DNA from: Saccharomycopsis phalli
Lineage: Eukaryota > Ascomycota > Saccharomycetes > Ascoideales > Saccharomycopsidaceae
Assembly (NCBI GenBank): GCA_020342235.1
Contig: CP073213.1
Location: 784,501 to 848,500 of the forward strand
DNA length: 64,000 nt
Reading direction: 5' to 3'
Positions within the stretch are counted from its first letter, which is position 1. Every line of letters starts with the position of its first letter. Below are positions 20,999 to 31,300 of this stretch, in pieces. Made by a program: the position numbers and the translations under genes. The notes below the pieces were generated by a model that was given only the letters and a program-made list of their open reading frames with translations, made no database searches and was not told the DNA's origin.

Positions 20999-21535
20999 TT
21001 ACTGCCACACAGTCGAAAAGGTGCTTGGTGTAGCAACGAAGGTAAGCCCAGAGGCTTGGTGGGCAATCGTCAAAGTCTGGTTCGACGCCTCGGAATGAGT
21101 CGCCTCGCCAAGACTGGTAATCATCGATCCCCGACTGACTAGAAAATGGTGCTGCAGACCCGTGGCCAGCGGGGATTTGTGTGGACAGTCGGTGTGGTTT
21201 AGTACGGACCAATTCTCGGGCGTCTTGGCACCATCTGTAGGAGCCATCACCACCAAGGTCAGCTTTTCTATAATTGTAGTGGATGGTCGGGCAGTAACAG
21301 TGGTGGTCTGGAGCTTGGACTCAGTGACTATCACGGGCTCGGGTTTCTCGCCAAAGATTTGTTTACTCAACAAGTACGACGAGTACATCATGATTCCTGA
21401 TCCAAGGTATCCTATCATGCTGTCGGAATTGAGAGCACGCTTCAGCTTATCTTCTTCCTCCGTCCTCTCGTCTGGATCCAAGGCAAAAATCACCGACAGT
21501 AGCACCAAGAAATAAATGAAATTCTGGCCAAGCAT
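20999..21535 (-). CDS. Small secreted-type protein with dibasic site and membrane segment (set member 2)
   Basis: The second in-frame ATG (21535, MLGQNFIYFLVLLSVIFA) is preferred because a TATATA element sits at 21572-21578, only 13 bp from the first ATG but about 37 bp from this one. The protein has 178 residues: signal peptide, acidic propeptide ending KLKR (about 32-33), a Gly/Ser/Tyr hydrophobic segment (MIGYLGSGIMMYSSYLLSK), then VTESKLQTTTVTARPSTT and a Ser/Thr-rich tail with NWS, NHT and NQT sequons. No family recognised. The dibasic site, hydrophobic segment and TVT motif repeat in genes at 25939 and 27009. Confidence 0.65.
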   Translation of the reverse strand: MLGQNFIYFLVLLSVIFALDPDERTEEEDKLKRALNSDSMIGYLGSGIMMYSSYLLSKQIFGEKPEPVIVTESKLQTTTVTARPSTTIIEKLTLVVMAPTDGAKTPENWSVLNHTDCPHKSPLATGLQHHFLVSRGSMITSLGEATHSEASNQTLTIAHQASGLTFVATPSTFSTVWQ

Positions 21536-21993
21536 TAATGAATAGCAGTAATTGCACATACAAATGCCAGCCTATATACTCTGACACAATCCATAAACGG
21601 CGCGGCCGCTAGCATCCACCTAGCTGAAAAATTCCTCACTCGCGCCACACGATCCGATACTTCATGTCACAGAGTGGCTGACAATATGTATGCGAATATT
21701 CAAGGGTCACAACCGAATATTGAGTGGTCCAGACCATTTATTCACATGGCCTTGGACACAATCCGGTCCCTCCGGTTTCCTACGCCCCACTGCCCTCATC
21801 CTTCACCGGCTCATTTACAATTTACCCTTGACTTTATTCCATCGTACCCGTTTATTCCATCCATCAGAATTATAGCATGGCAGATCTTTTTTTTTTTCCC
21901 GCAAAGTTCCCCTGATTCATGGAAAGATCAAAAGTATGCTCATGCATGCTTGGTTTTCTTGATTTATTCTGTCCGTGTCTTTTCCGTCACTAA
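21536..21993. other. Divergent spacer upstream of YPP1
   Basis: No gene seen. It contains a NotI/NheI-like GC patch (GCGGCCGCTAGC near 21602) unusual for the AT-rich spacers, and a T-tract near 21887. Short frames here lack family features. Confidence 0.5.
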
Positions 21994-24570
21994 ATGGACA
22001 GTGATTTACATCTCCTATTGCTTCTGTATTATGGCGGCTGTTTCACGTCTTATGCGACTAACTACTATTTGTCGTCCCGATTAATTAATGACAGCCAGTT
22101 GTTCCAGATCCTCGCCATCGATGATAGCTTGACTTCCAGCTTGGAAACAAAGATGATCACTCCGTTAGACAGCCAGCTGTCTGACCACAGCAAGGTATCA
22201 GAGCTCCTTGCAAAATTAATCAAATTGTCCCCCACGCTGGCCCATGAGTTGGTCAGCTACAATTTACTTCATGGTCATATCCTGTACTTGCTCAATGACA
22301 ACACAACCGCTCTTGAATACCTTGGTCGGATAGAGGTGAACGACCTAAAACGTTCCAGTGACTCTGAAGCAGAAAGTGACATCTTGGAAAACTATTACCA
22401 GTACTGCTACATCAAGAAAATCGTTCTCCAGACATTGATATCCAAGGACTTGGACCAATACCACGAGTTTCTCAATAAGCATCTAGCGGGATCGCCAATT
22501 CTCTCCAACATCATTGCAAAAAAATGGTTAACCATCTTTGTCAACTCATATTTCAAGGCATTGTACCGCAAGTCGCCCATCACCTTTGAGTCGCTCCAAA
22601 AAAACATTGACAAAAACCCTAGAGTGTTGATTCTTTTGAGCAATTACTTTTACAACAACTTCTACAAATACCTTGACCCGCAGTTCAAGCCAGATTTCCA
22701 ACGGTACTTCTCCGAATACATCAAGTCGGAGTTTTACAATAGCAACTTAAAGTTTCCAAGGGCCAGTGAAAATAATTACATATTGGAATCTTTCATCTCC
22801 GATGTTGTCACCTCGGCCAAGGCAGTTCATTCATCACGCCAGTTGTTTGACTACAAAAAATTGCAGCAGTTGCTTGACTTTTCCTTAGAGAAGACATACC
22901 ACTCCATAAAAATCTTCAACAGCCTTCTTCATGTCAAAATCTGGAACCACACTCTGCACACTGACGTTACTGAGGTCATTGCTATTTATGAGAGCTTTAA
23001 AAACTTTTACAATTTAAATCTAGTCAAGGCACACAAAAAAAGCGAAAAGCTTCTCGATGAAGACCTCTTGAGTTTGATTGACACTCTCAGTGTGTTCCTA
23101 AGCTTCATTCTTAAACATCCAAGCGGAAAATCGGCTCGCTTTGATAAGTTGATTGCCGTGGTTAAAATTGATTTGGCAGAGGCATTGACCCAGGTGGAAA
23201 ACTTGACCAATATCGACATCCACGAGATCTCAAACATCACTACAAAGTTGGATTCGGACAAGCACCTAAATATGATTTTATCTGAGGGCTACTACCAGTT
23301 GATCAACATTCACTTGTATCAGTTGAAGACCGACCCAATATTCTTTGAACAGTTTCTCGACTCTCTGGAGTTGAAGGCGAGCTTCCTCAACCAATTTTTC
23401 AAGTGTTTGTTGTTGAACGACTTTAATAATTTAAACTACTATCTCCAGTTTATCGTTGTGGTGCTCAAGTTTTATGAGTTTGCCGACCACAACAAGATCA
23501 TCATTTATATAATCCAGCATGTGATTGCCAAAGACCCACAATATTGGCAATTTCTCAACTTAGTGGCCATTCTTGCAAACAGTGACTACAACATTGAATC
23601 AACTGGCAACAAGTCCTTTGGCTTGGCATTACTTGACAACTCCGTGAATCTCATGCATATATTTGTCCAGGACAACTTGAAGATGTTTGGGTCAAACTCA
23701 GAGAAGATGCAGAAGTTGAAGCTGGACTTGATTGAATTGAAAATCACCCAGTTGACGATAATCTCTGAGAAGTTGGGGGCTAGTCAGGGTCTCGAGAAGT
23801 TGCCTGAATTGTTTGAGTTAATGCAACTGGTGTTGACACAGGAAATGGAACTTGTCAAGACCAACGGTAATGGGGAGCAGAGGGATAAATCACGTTTCTC
23901 CAAGCAAAAGAAGACGGTCACGCCCCAGATCAACCACCAATCTGAGGGGAACAAGTTCACCAATCATATTCTCCAAAAGGTGTGGATCTTTGTCGCGGAT
24001 ATTTACTTGGCCGCACAGCTCTACAAGGAGTCTGAAGATGCTATCATTGAGGCCGAGAAAGCTAATGGCACTAACGAGTTAACCTGTCAGCAGTTTGCGA
24101 AATTGCTCATCCTGACCGTGGACGAGAAGGACGGGTCCAAGAAGTTGGCGATTTATAACGAGCTGCAAAAGTCTCTTGACTACTCAAACGCGAAAAGCAG
24201 TGTAAATTTTAGTGGCATCATCACCATGAGTGAATTGGTTTTGAGCGAAGAGGGAAGAATCCGTGATTTTCCATCTGAAGCCGTCAACGATATTGATTAC
24301 CACGAAGAAGAGCTGCATGTGATGGCTGGCGCTCTGATGTTTCTCAACGACGACGACAAGTTCTTGGCGTTATTGCGGGTGAAAGGGTTGATTGAAAATA
24401 ATTTGGTGCACAACTATGACTACTTTAACAACGCCAAGGTATGGGAGAACTTGAGTAAGTTGTATGAGGCATTGGGTGACGATGACAACTATGAAAAAGC
24501 GTTGGAACGCGCAATCGACATTCAGGAATCCATGTTGGTGAGAAGCTTAGAGTTTCTTGTGGACATTTAA
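21994..24570 (+). CDS. YPP1: Ypp1-like cargo-transport / Stt4 PI4-kinase complex subunit
   Basis: The protein has 858 residues; S. cerevisiae Ypp1 has 817. It is nearly all helical and Leu/Lys/Asn-rich, with TPR-like helix pairs, most clearly at the C-terminus (WENLSKLYEALGDDDNYEKALERAIDIQES, split here only for reading as WENLSKLYEALGDD and NYEKALERAIDIQES). Internal markers include HEEELHVMAGALMFLNDDD and VWIFVADIYLAAQLYKESEDA, typical of the TTC7/Ypp1 family. Ypp1 with Efr3 anchors Stt4 at the plasma membrane for PI4P synthesis. The first 25 residues are weakly conserved in type, so the true start could differ; I found no convincing intron upstream. Confidence 0.75.
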   Translation: MDSDLHLLLLLYYGGCFTSYATNYYLSSRLINDSQLFQILAIDDSLTSSLETKMITPLDSQLSDHSKVSELLAKLIKLSPTLAHELVSYNLLHGHILYLLNDNTTALEYLGRIEVNDLKRSSDSEAESDILENYYQYCYIKKIVLQTLISKDLDQYHEFLNKHLAGSPILSNIIAKKWLTIFVNSYFKALYRKSPITFESLQKNIDKNPRVLILLSNYFYNNFYKYLDPQFKPDFQRYFSEYIKSEFYNSNLKFPRASENNYILESFISDVVTSAKAVHSSRQLFDYKKLQQLLDFSLEKTYHSIKIFNSLLHVKIWNHTLHTDVTEVIAIYESFKNFYNLNLVKAHKKSEKLLDEDLLSLIDTLSVFLSFILKHPSGKSARFDKLIAVVKIDLAEALTQVENLTNIDIHEISNITTKLDSDKHLNMILSEGYYQLINIHLYQLKTDPIFFEQFLDSLELKASFLNQFFKCLLLNDFNNLNYYLQFIVVVLKFYEFADHNKIIIYIIQHVIAKDPQYWQFLNLVAILANSDYNIESTGNKSFGLALLDNSVNLMHIFVQDNLKMFGSNSEKMQKLKLDLIELKITQLTIISEKLGASQGLEKLPELFELMQLVLTQEMELVKTNGNGEQRDKSRFSKQKKTVTPQINHQSEGNKFTNHILQKVWIFVADIYLAAQLYKESEDAIIEAEKANGTNELTCQQFAKLLILTVDEKDGSKKLAIYNELQKSLDYSNAKSSVNFSGIITMSELVLSEEGRIRDFPSEAVNDIDYHEEELHVMAGALMFLNDDDKFLALLRVKGLIENNLVHNYDYFNNAKVWENLSKLYEALGDDDNYEKALERAIDIQESMLVRSLEFLVDI

Positions 24571-24756
24571 TATATAATTAATACACAGTAGTTGTGTTCT
24601 GTAACTTTTGCATATCTAGTTGGCATGCTGCGCCGTCAATCCCCACTAAGATGTGCGGCCTGTAGTAGAGTGAGAATTTAATTATGACAGTCTGAGTGCC
24701 GTACAGAAAAAAAAATGTAATAAATAGCCTCTGAACGGACCTTTTCAGGGCCCAGG

Positions 24757-25044
24757 ATGTTTTTTAACAGTTCCACTAAGATCTGTTTGGTGGTTTGGGG
24801 GTTGTGTTCCTGGGTTTCGGTTGCAGTTGTACCCCTCAAACCATTGATCTCTGATAAAATAGACAGCGACGTGACTACTGGAGCAAAGTATGTAATGTAT
24901 GGTTTTGCGGGCCTTGGTTTGTACCAAGTAGGGAAGGGAATCGATGCTTTGAATCCGCCTGTGACAGTGATAGTAACGTCTACTGCCTCTGTCAGCAGTA
25001 GCACATCTGGAGTGACTATTGTAGCACCGTCAAAGGCCTCTTAG
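24757..25044 (+). CDS. Small secreted-type protein with Gly membrane segment (set member 3)
   Basis: The protein has 95 residues. An N-terminal hydrophobic segment (MFFNSSTKICLVVWGLCSWVSVA) resembles a signal peptide; a short polar stretch follows without an exact KR site (ISDKIDSD), then YVMYGFAGLGLYQVGKG, and a tail with VTVIVTSTASVSSSTSG. The Gly-rich hydrophobic segment followed by a beta-type T-V-T tail matches the genes at 25939 and 27009. No family recognised. It lacks the dibasic site that the other four have. Confidence 0.5.
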   Translation: MFFNSSTKICLVVWGLCSWVSVAVVPLKPLISDKIDSDVTTGAKYVMYGFAGLGLYQVGKGIDALNPPVTVIVTSTASVSSSTSGVTIVAPSKAS

Positions 25045-25938
25045 TGGATACAGGTTAATACTATGAACTGTTGTATGTATATAGTAATTTATTGAAATAT
25101 GGAACTCAGAAGGTTATTCTACAACATGCCAAGGCGGCTTGCTTCTGATTTATACATGAGGAAATTTATTGAATGGTAAATAGTAAGGTAATAATAATTT
25201 CATTTTCTATTTGGCAGTATTGAACGGCAGAATATGGTGTATTATGTGGTGGACAGTGCCGTTTAAAGCACACAGTGTAGTTGAGGAGGTGCTTATTCGG
25301 TTAAAAGGAATATATTCTTGAAAGAGCTTAGGATACTTTGAGTTCTGGAAAGTAGAGATTGTTTGTGATGGTAAAAGAAGTAATTTCACATTTTTCACGC
25401 TTTGGATCTTTGTTGCCAACGTGTTTCGTCTGGGAAGCTAGATCCACTGAGTAATCGCGAAATCAAGCAGTTGACTGTCTTGGGGCTACATGTCCTCTGG
25501 TAAAGGAGCTTGGCATTGTCCTTGTGAACATTGAAAAGTCTTGTTATGATCGGTAATGATGTATAATCTAATTTATTTCTCATTCATTGAAGTATGCATC
25601 TATGAGAGACCTGTGCCCTCCGGCTCTATATTAAGGTACACTGGCATAATACTACGGCTCTATCGTACGATATATTTATAAGTGGACAAAAAAACTTCAT
25701 TTAGCTGGAGTTACCATGGAACGTTACCAATTCCCATACGGAACAGTTATTTATAGAAGGCCCGCCCTGCATTATGGTCGATTGACCCTTCAGGTACGGC
25801 ACAATTGATCCACGTTTGTTGCTTCAACATTCCTATGGTAAGTTAGTACATGGCACGGAAGTGTTTCTCTCCTCTATATAAACTGGACTTATTTACACTT
25901 GTAAGCATCATCACAAACATCAACTTTTCACACTTACA
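25045..25938. other. 0.9 kb spacer upstream of the 25939 gene
   Basis: No gene seen; the short frames present lack ATG starts or family features. A TATATAAA element at about 25875-25882 lies some 60 bp before the ATG at 25939. Confidence 0.55.
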
Positions 25939-26274
25939 ATGCAATTCAATCCAGCCATCTTAATCTTGACTCTCGGTGCCCACTTGGCCTTCGCTGAAGA
26001 CACTGAAGACATTAAAAACGAAAAGAGAGCATTTGCCGGAGCCGGTGGCCGTGCTGCTGCTGCTGGTATTGGGCTTGCTGGTGCTGGACTTGCTGGTTTT
26101 GCTGCCTACGGAATGGGTAAAATCGCATATGACATTGGTCACAAGGACGGAGCCAAGGATGAGAGCCAGCAAAACTCCAGATTGGTATCAAGTGTCAATG
26201 CAATTGTCTCTACCATGGCCCCAGTGGCTACTGTAGTGGTTACCACCACTGTTCAACCAACCCTGTCGGTGTAA
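25939..26274 (+). CDS. Small secreted-type protein with KR site and Gly/Ala segment (set member 4)
   Basis: The protein has 111 residues: signal peptide MQFNPAILILTLGAHLAFA, an acidic propeptide (EDTEDIKNE) ending at KR (29-30), a glycine-zipper-like segment (AAAAGIGLAGAGLAGFAAYG), a charged spacer (YDIGHKDGAKDESQQNSR) and a tail with TVVVTTTVQPTLSV. Small residues at every third to fourth position in the hydrophobic segment suit helix-helix packing in a membrane. No family recognised. This is the clearest example of the shared layout. Confidence 0.7.
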   Translation: MQFNPAILILTLGAHLAFAEDTEDIKNEKRAFAGAGGRAAAAGIGLAGAGLAGFAAYGMGKIAYDIGHKDGAKDESQQNSRLVSSVNAIVSTMAPVATVVVTTTVQPTLSV

Positions 26275-27008
26275 TGGTTATTCTAGTTTTCAATTTTACA
26301 TTCTTCATTTCGCATTTTATGGATTATTAGATTCAATTTATGTCTATTCACACAACTGTAGCTATATATGTATCCATGTGTCACATAAGAGAGCCATACC
26401 CCAGTAGTGAAGCCGAATCTCAAAAGATCTGCACACATAGCATCTGGCTATTGGAGAACTGATGACTACGTAAATCTACATTCCTCCTGCAACTGAGCTC
26501 TTTTTAGGATATGTGCAAGAGGCATCCTTTTTGATCCTCTTGATATGATGTGTGCCTGCCTTGTAGTCATTTTATCACTAATGCTCTGAGCGAAAAATGT
26601 TGCAGATGCTCATGTTCTATTCATTGTAGGTTGAGTATTATGTTGAGTTTTATATTGAACTTTGTAATATCGAGCTTTATAATATCGAGCTTTATAATAT
26701 CCAGCTTTATAATATCCAGCTTTATAATATCCAGCTTTATAATATCCAGCTTTATAATATCCAGCTTTATAATATCCAGCTTTATAATATCCAGCTTTAT
26801 AATATCCAGCTTTATAATATCGAGCTCTATAATATTATAATATATCCCACCTTGTTCTTATCTTACCCCACCTACTCGTCATATTCCGCTTGACTCCTAA
26901 TTTGTTCTCTTTATCAGTGGTAAATGGCACAGGCTGATGCATGGCAATGCAGATAACTCACGGCAACACTGGCTATATAACACTCGTCCTTTCCTGGACT
27001 CCCAAAAT
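26275..27008. other. Spacer with a 15-bp minisatellite
   Basis: No gene seen apart from the repeat, which creates a spurious open frame (FIISS repeats). A TATATAA element at about 26973-26979 precedes the ATG at 27009 by about 30 bp. Confidence 0.6.
26671..26835. repeat. 15-bp minisatellite, 11 copies
   Basis: The unit CCAGCTTTATAATAT is repeated 11 times in exact register; the first two and last copies read CGAGC instead of CCAGC. The eight inner copies are identical, which suggests recent expansion. Confidence 0.96.
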
Positions 27009-27419
27009 ATGAATCCCTATTCTATAATACAAGTCTACTTTCTCATCGCCGTCGCCTCCTCTCTAATTCTTAGTGAGCCCAATATCGAAAAGAGAGAGCC
27101 CGAGGGCCCCGACTCTCCAGCCAAGGCTGCTGTCCAAATTGCTGCTGCGGGACTTGGATTTCTAGGATTATTTGCTGGGGCTAGTTTAATTGCCAACCAT
27201 GTACGGAACAACCGAGCATCAAGTGCAGTACTACAGTCATCACTTTCGTCGGCCAATTCAGTGATTGCAAGCTACTCGAGCTTTGAAGCGACATATGTGA
27301 GACCTACAGTGACCGTAACTATCACCAGCAGCAACGACAGCAGCTTGCAAACTGTCGTTGGAAAAGAAGTCACAACCAACTCTCAGACTGTGTTTATAGC
27401 CCAGCTGACAATAGTATAA
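27009..27419 (+). CDS. Small secreted-type protein with KR site and membrane segment (set member 5)
   Basis: From the ATG at 27009 (MNPYSIIQVYFLIAVASSLIL) the protein has 136 residues; an in-frame ATG upstream (26937) would put the TATA box inside the coding region. Signal peptide, then EPNIEKR with a KR site (about 27-28), an Ala/Gly hydrophobic segment (AAVQIAAAGLGFLGLFAGAS), a polar Ser/Asn-rich stretch, and a tail with VRPTVTVTITSSND. The layout matches the gene at 25939. No family recognised. It lies 82 bp upstream of CDC33 on the same strand. Confidence 0.68.
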   Translation: MNPYSIIQVYFLIAVASSLILSEPNIEKREPEGPDSPAKAAVQIAAAGLGFLGLFAGASLIANHVRNNRASSAVLQSSLSSANSVIASYSSFEATYVRPTVTVTITSSNDSSLQTVVGKEVTTNSQTVFIAQLTIV

Positions 27420-27500
27420 AACCATTCAACTTCCACCATGTAGGCCGGGTTACCCCGCGGCGATTTGTAAAAAACTTCCACCAAGTAGTTTTCTTACACA

Positions 27501-28133
27501 ATGACCGAGGAAGTAACCAAGCAAGTCCAAGAGTTGACCGTAGAGGATAAGGAGGCCGCTGGATCGGGGACCATCTTGACCACTAAAGAATTGACTCACT
27601 ACCATAAGTTGAACGGAAGATGGACCTTGTGGTACACCAAGCCAGCGGTAGATAAGAGCGAGTCATGGGCGGATTTGCTCAAGTCGGTGGTGTCGTTTAC
27701 TACTGTTGAGGAATTTTGGGGAATCTACAACGCGATTCCAAGCGCCAGCGAATTGCCAATCAAGTCGGACTACCATTTGTTCCGTGACGACATTCGTCCT
27801 GAATGGGAAGACACTGCCAACGCCAAGGGAGGCAAGTGGGCGCACCAGTTCAAGGACAAGAAGCGTGTTGACATCAACGACATTTGGTTGCGAGCGTTGC
27901 TCTCTGCTATTGGGGAGACCATTGAGGAGGATGAGGACGAGGTCAATGGGATTGTCTTGAATGTAAGAAAGGCGTTTTACCGTGTCGGGTTGTGGACAAA
28001 GACTTGCAACAAGCAGTCTTTGGAGCCGGTTGGCCACAAGTTCAAGCGAGTCTTGAAGCTCACTGACCTTGACAAGTTGGAGTTCACCTCTCACGAGAGT
28101 GACACCAAGAGCACCAAGCCATTTATAGTTTAG
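27501..28133 (+). CDS. CDC33: Translation initiation factor eIF4E
   Basis: The protein has 210 residues, near the yeast length of 213. Cap-binding tryptophans are in place: HKLNGRWTLWYTKP, VEEFWGIYNAIP, RPEWEDTANAKGGKW and IWLRALLSAIGE. The eIF4G-binding face (VEEFW) is intact. eIF4E binds the m7G cap and recruits eIF4G. One copy is seen here. Codon use is typical of a highly expressed gene, with TTG for nearly all leucines. Confidence 0.97.
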   Translation: MTEEVTKQVQELTVEDKEAAGSGTILTTKELTHYHKLNGRWTLWYTKPAVDKSESWADLLKSVVSFTTVEEFWGIYNAIPSASELPIKSDYHLFRDDIRPEWEDTANAKGGKWAHQFKDKKRVDINDIWLRALLSAIGETIEEDEDEVNGIVLNVRKAFYRVGLWTKTCNKQSLEPVGHKFKRVLKLTDLDKLEFTSHESDTKSTKPFIV

Positions 28134-28319
28134 GCGAGTTTGCTATTTATGTTAAATTAATGTAGAATTATGATGCAGATGTAGCCTGTTTAACGTTGAT
28201 TTTCCATGGTTGCTGGTTTCTTCTACAAACACACACTTTCCGTTTTCCCAGGGCTGCATTGGTGGTGCATGTCTTCACCCTACAAAAATTCCAGTCCTTG
28301 AAATAATTTTGTACATGGA

Positions 28320-31300
28320 ATGATACGTCTTCAGCGACTCCAGGCGCAGCTCAACGGTATTAATGAGCTTATCCACTCAAGTCTTTTGATGGGCTACTAC
28401 ACGCGGCTTGTCCACTTTATTTCCCAGAGGCCTCAGCTAGCCATACTTTTGCCAGGGTGCCTAGTGTTTGTCCTAGCATACCCCGCGCTATTTACGCTAT
28501 ATACCACGCCGGATCTCGTTTCAACGTCGCCAATGACCGGATTCAAGCACATTAGTGTGCTTCCAGCGGAAAGTACCCCGGATTTTGCCCTCAAACAGCT
28601 CTCGTTCCGGCGAGCGAAAGGGGTTCTTACCCACGACTTTTTATCGAGCTGCTTGGATGTCCAGACACAAATACTCCACGGAATCAACAGCTCGGACTAC
28701 GCCTTGCTCTCGGTTTTGAACTTCTGGAACAACTCCGCGGAAATCTTGGCAAACGACCACTGTCTTTTGCGCACAATCCAGCAGAACATCAAGGACCGGT
28801 TGCAGCCCGCTTCGGACGCCTCGCAGCTTCTAGGCGGGGTCACCCGTCTCAATGGTGCCGTCAGTGGCGCCAGCTCGCTTACCGTGTCGATATTTCTCCG
28901 CTCCGACTCGGTATTGGCATCCGAATGGGACACCCGCTTACAGGCCGCCGACTTGGTGCTGCCGAACCGCACCCAGAAAAACTTCCAGGTGGTTCTCACC
29001 TGGATGTCGGCCAGCGAGTACATGGTATTGCTCTGTGTGAAGCTCGTGACGATAACGTACTTTGCGATTTCGTTGCTCAATGTCCATGGTCTCCGGTCCA
29101 AGGTCGGCCTTTTGTTTGCGTTTGCCGTGGAAATGTCGCTTTCGCTCTTGGCCTCGGTCACCGTGTCATTCTACATGTTCCAGCGACTTGATTTTCTCCA
29201 GGTGCCCATCCAGATTTTGATGTTTGCTGTCACAGTGGTTGGTGTTGAAAACATGTTCCGCATACTTTCTGCGGTGTCCAAGTCCAAGGAGCAGCTTCGG
29301 CTGCCGCAGAAATTTGCTCGGGCCGTGGGAAGACCTTGTCTTGTATCGTCGGCGGTGATTCTTGTCAATCTCATATTCCTAGCTGCAGTGGTGCCGTTTG
29401 TGCCGCACTCGACGCGCCAGTTCTGCGCATTTGCCGCGATAGCGTTGGCCATTGACCATTTTCTCCACTTGACGTATTTTATTGCGGTTGTGTCGATTGA
29501 TTTGCGGCGCCAGCACAGTTTTGCCAACCCGATCATCAGGACCACCGAATCGGGGTCGTACATCTTCTCCACGATCCTTGGACTCAACAGCAGCTCGAAG
29601 CCGACCAGCTCGTGGTTCAGGCACATTCTTGCACAGGTCATTTTGAAAATCAAGCTTCCATTCACATCGTCGTTGACCGGAGCCCTAATTATGATTTCCG
29701 TGATTGTGCCGCTCAATGTCAGCTGGATCAACGTCAGGTGGCTGCCAAAGACCGAGGGGTCCCTTGACAGAAAGTCACTAGGCATTATCATTGGGCGACT
29801 AGTGAGTTTGGGACAGTTTCCCGGAATCAGGCGCGACTCCAATTCTGTCAGGCTACAAGTAGCAGTGGACGAGCCAGTGTATCCTGGGGCAGACTCCACG
29901 ACCACGTACCAGTTTGACATGTACTACATCTTGGAGTTTTTCGCGTGTCTTGCGTTTGTTGTCGCCACATCACTTATGGTGTTAAAATATTACTCGCAGC
30001 AACTCTCACATGAAGACCCGGTCGACGGTCCGGACGATGTGCTTGAGGACCGACAGAGTTTCAGCAGCATTGATCTTGTCCATGGGCACAGTCTAGATGT
30101 GGTGAAGGTCAACACTGACAAAGGCTCGCCGTACATTGTGTCGATTGGCATGGACCACAATGTATGTATGTGGACGCCCTCGGCGAAGCCGTTGAAGAAG
30201 CCGTTGGTGCTTCCCATTGACCGCTACGACTGGCCGATTGTGCACTCGGTGACGTCGCCTGGCGGAAAATACGCCGCGCTCTTTTCGAAACGAGGACATG
30301 TCAAGTGTTGGTCACGGGACAGCGAGCAGTGGATGTGGACGGTTGAAGTGGCAGCCGCCAAGAATTCTGTGCCGTTGGAGTCGTTGTTCCGGCAAAAGAC
30401 CGCCGAGAGAGGAAAGCCGGTGGACGACAGCGTGGCCACAGAGTTGGTGTTTGTCTATGGGTCAGGGGAGATCTTCAGCCTTTCGCTTGCCAGTGGCACG
30501 CTAGAGGAGACGGCGATTTCCCGAGAGCCATTAAACAGTGCCAACTTTCTCGAATCGCCGCGGGTGAACGACCGGCTTGTGTGTTCGACCAAGCTGGGCC
30601 AGCTAATTGTGGCGACGGCAGTGAACAACAAGTGGCGGGCACGCACGATGTTCATCCAGGAGGAACGCTACAACCGGGGCAAGAGTCTCATGACACCGTT
30701 GGCGATGAAAAACACCCACAACAACCGTCGGGGCTCGGTGAACTCGATGACCAACGTGCTCATCCCGCAGAACATCCCGCCGCACGAGTTTGCCAACTCT
30801 GCCGTGGTCACAGTGCAGTTTGTCGGCATGATTCTCCGCACCTACGGAGTGGTGGCCGAGTTGCTTGATGTGCAGACCGGCACGTTGGTGAAACGGTTCC
30901 ACATTGGCCAGTTCCAGAAGGACACTCTCCAGGTGTTCCACGACCAGCCGACGCACTGCCGGTTCTGCGGCTGTGCCACCATCTCCTCGTTTTCCATCGC
31001 CTATACCGAGTTGGACTCGAGCACTCTCATCATGCACACGTTTTCGATCGACAACCGCGCGAAAAACAACATCTGTCTCCGGGTGGAACGTGATCCACGC
31101 GAAACCCGGTGTCTTGGCTTCGACTCGGTGGCCGAACACCAACACTGGTTGGCCAACGTTGAGGTCTGGAACTTGACCGACTTGAACATGGTCATTGGCG
31201 TGAAACGCAGGGACCCCGAGGAGTCGGGCCTCCGGTTCCGGGGGAAGCGCAGCACCCACATCTCCGACTTGTGGGAGGGATTCACCATGAACAGCAAGGG

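Noticed and set aside
21900-22100. A possible intron near the YPP1 start (CTAAC at about 22048)
   Set aside because: No matching GTAAGT, GTATGT or GTGAGT donor upstream and no homology gain from splicing.
26550-26840. Frame with FIISS repeats
   Set aside because: Created by the 15-bp minisatellite, whose period is a multiple of three; no promoter or family features.
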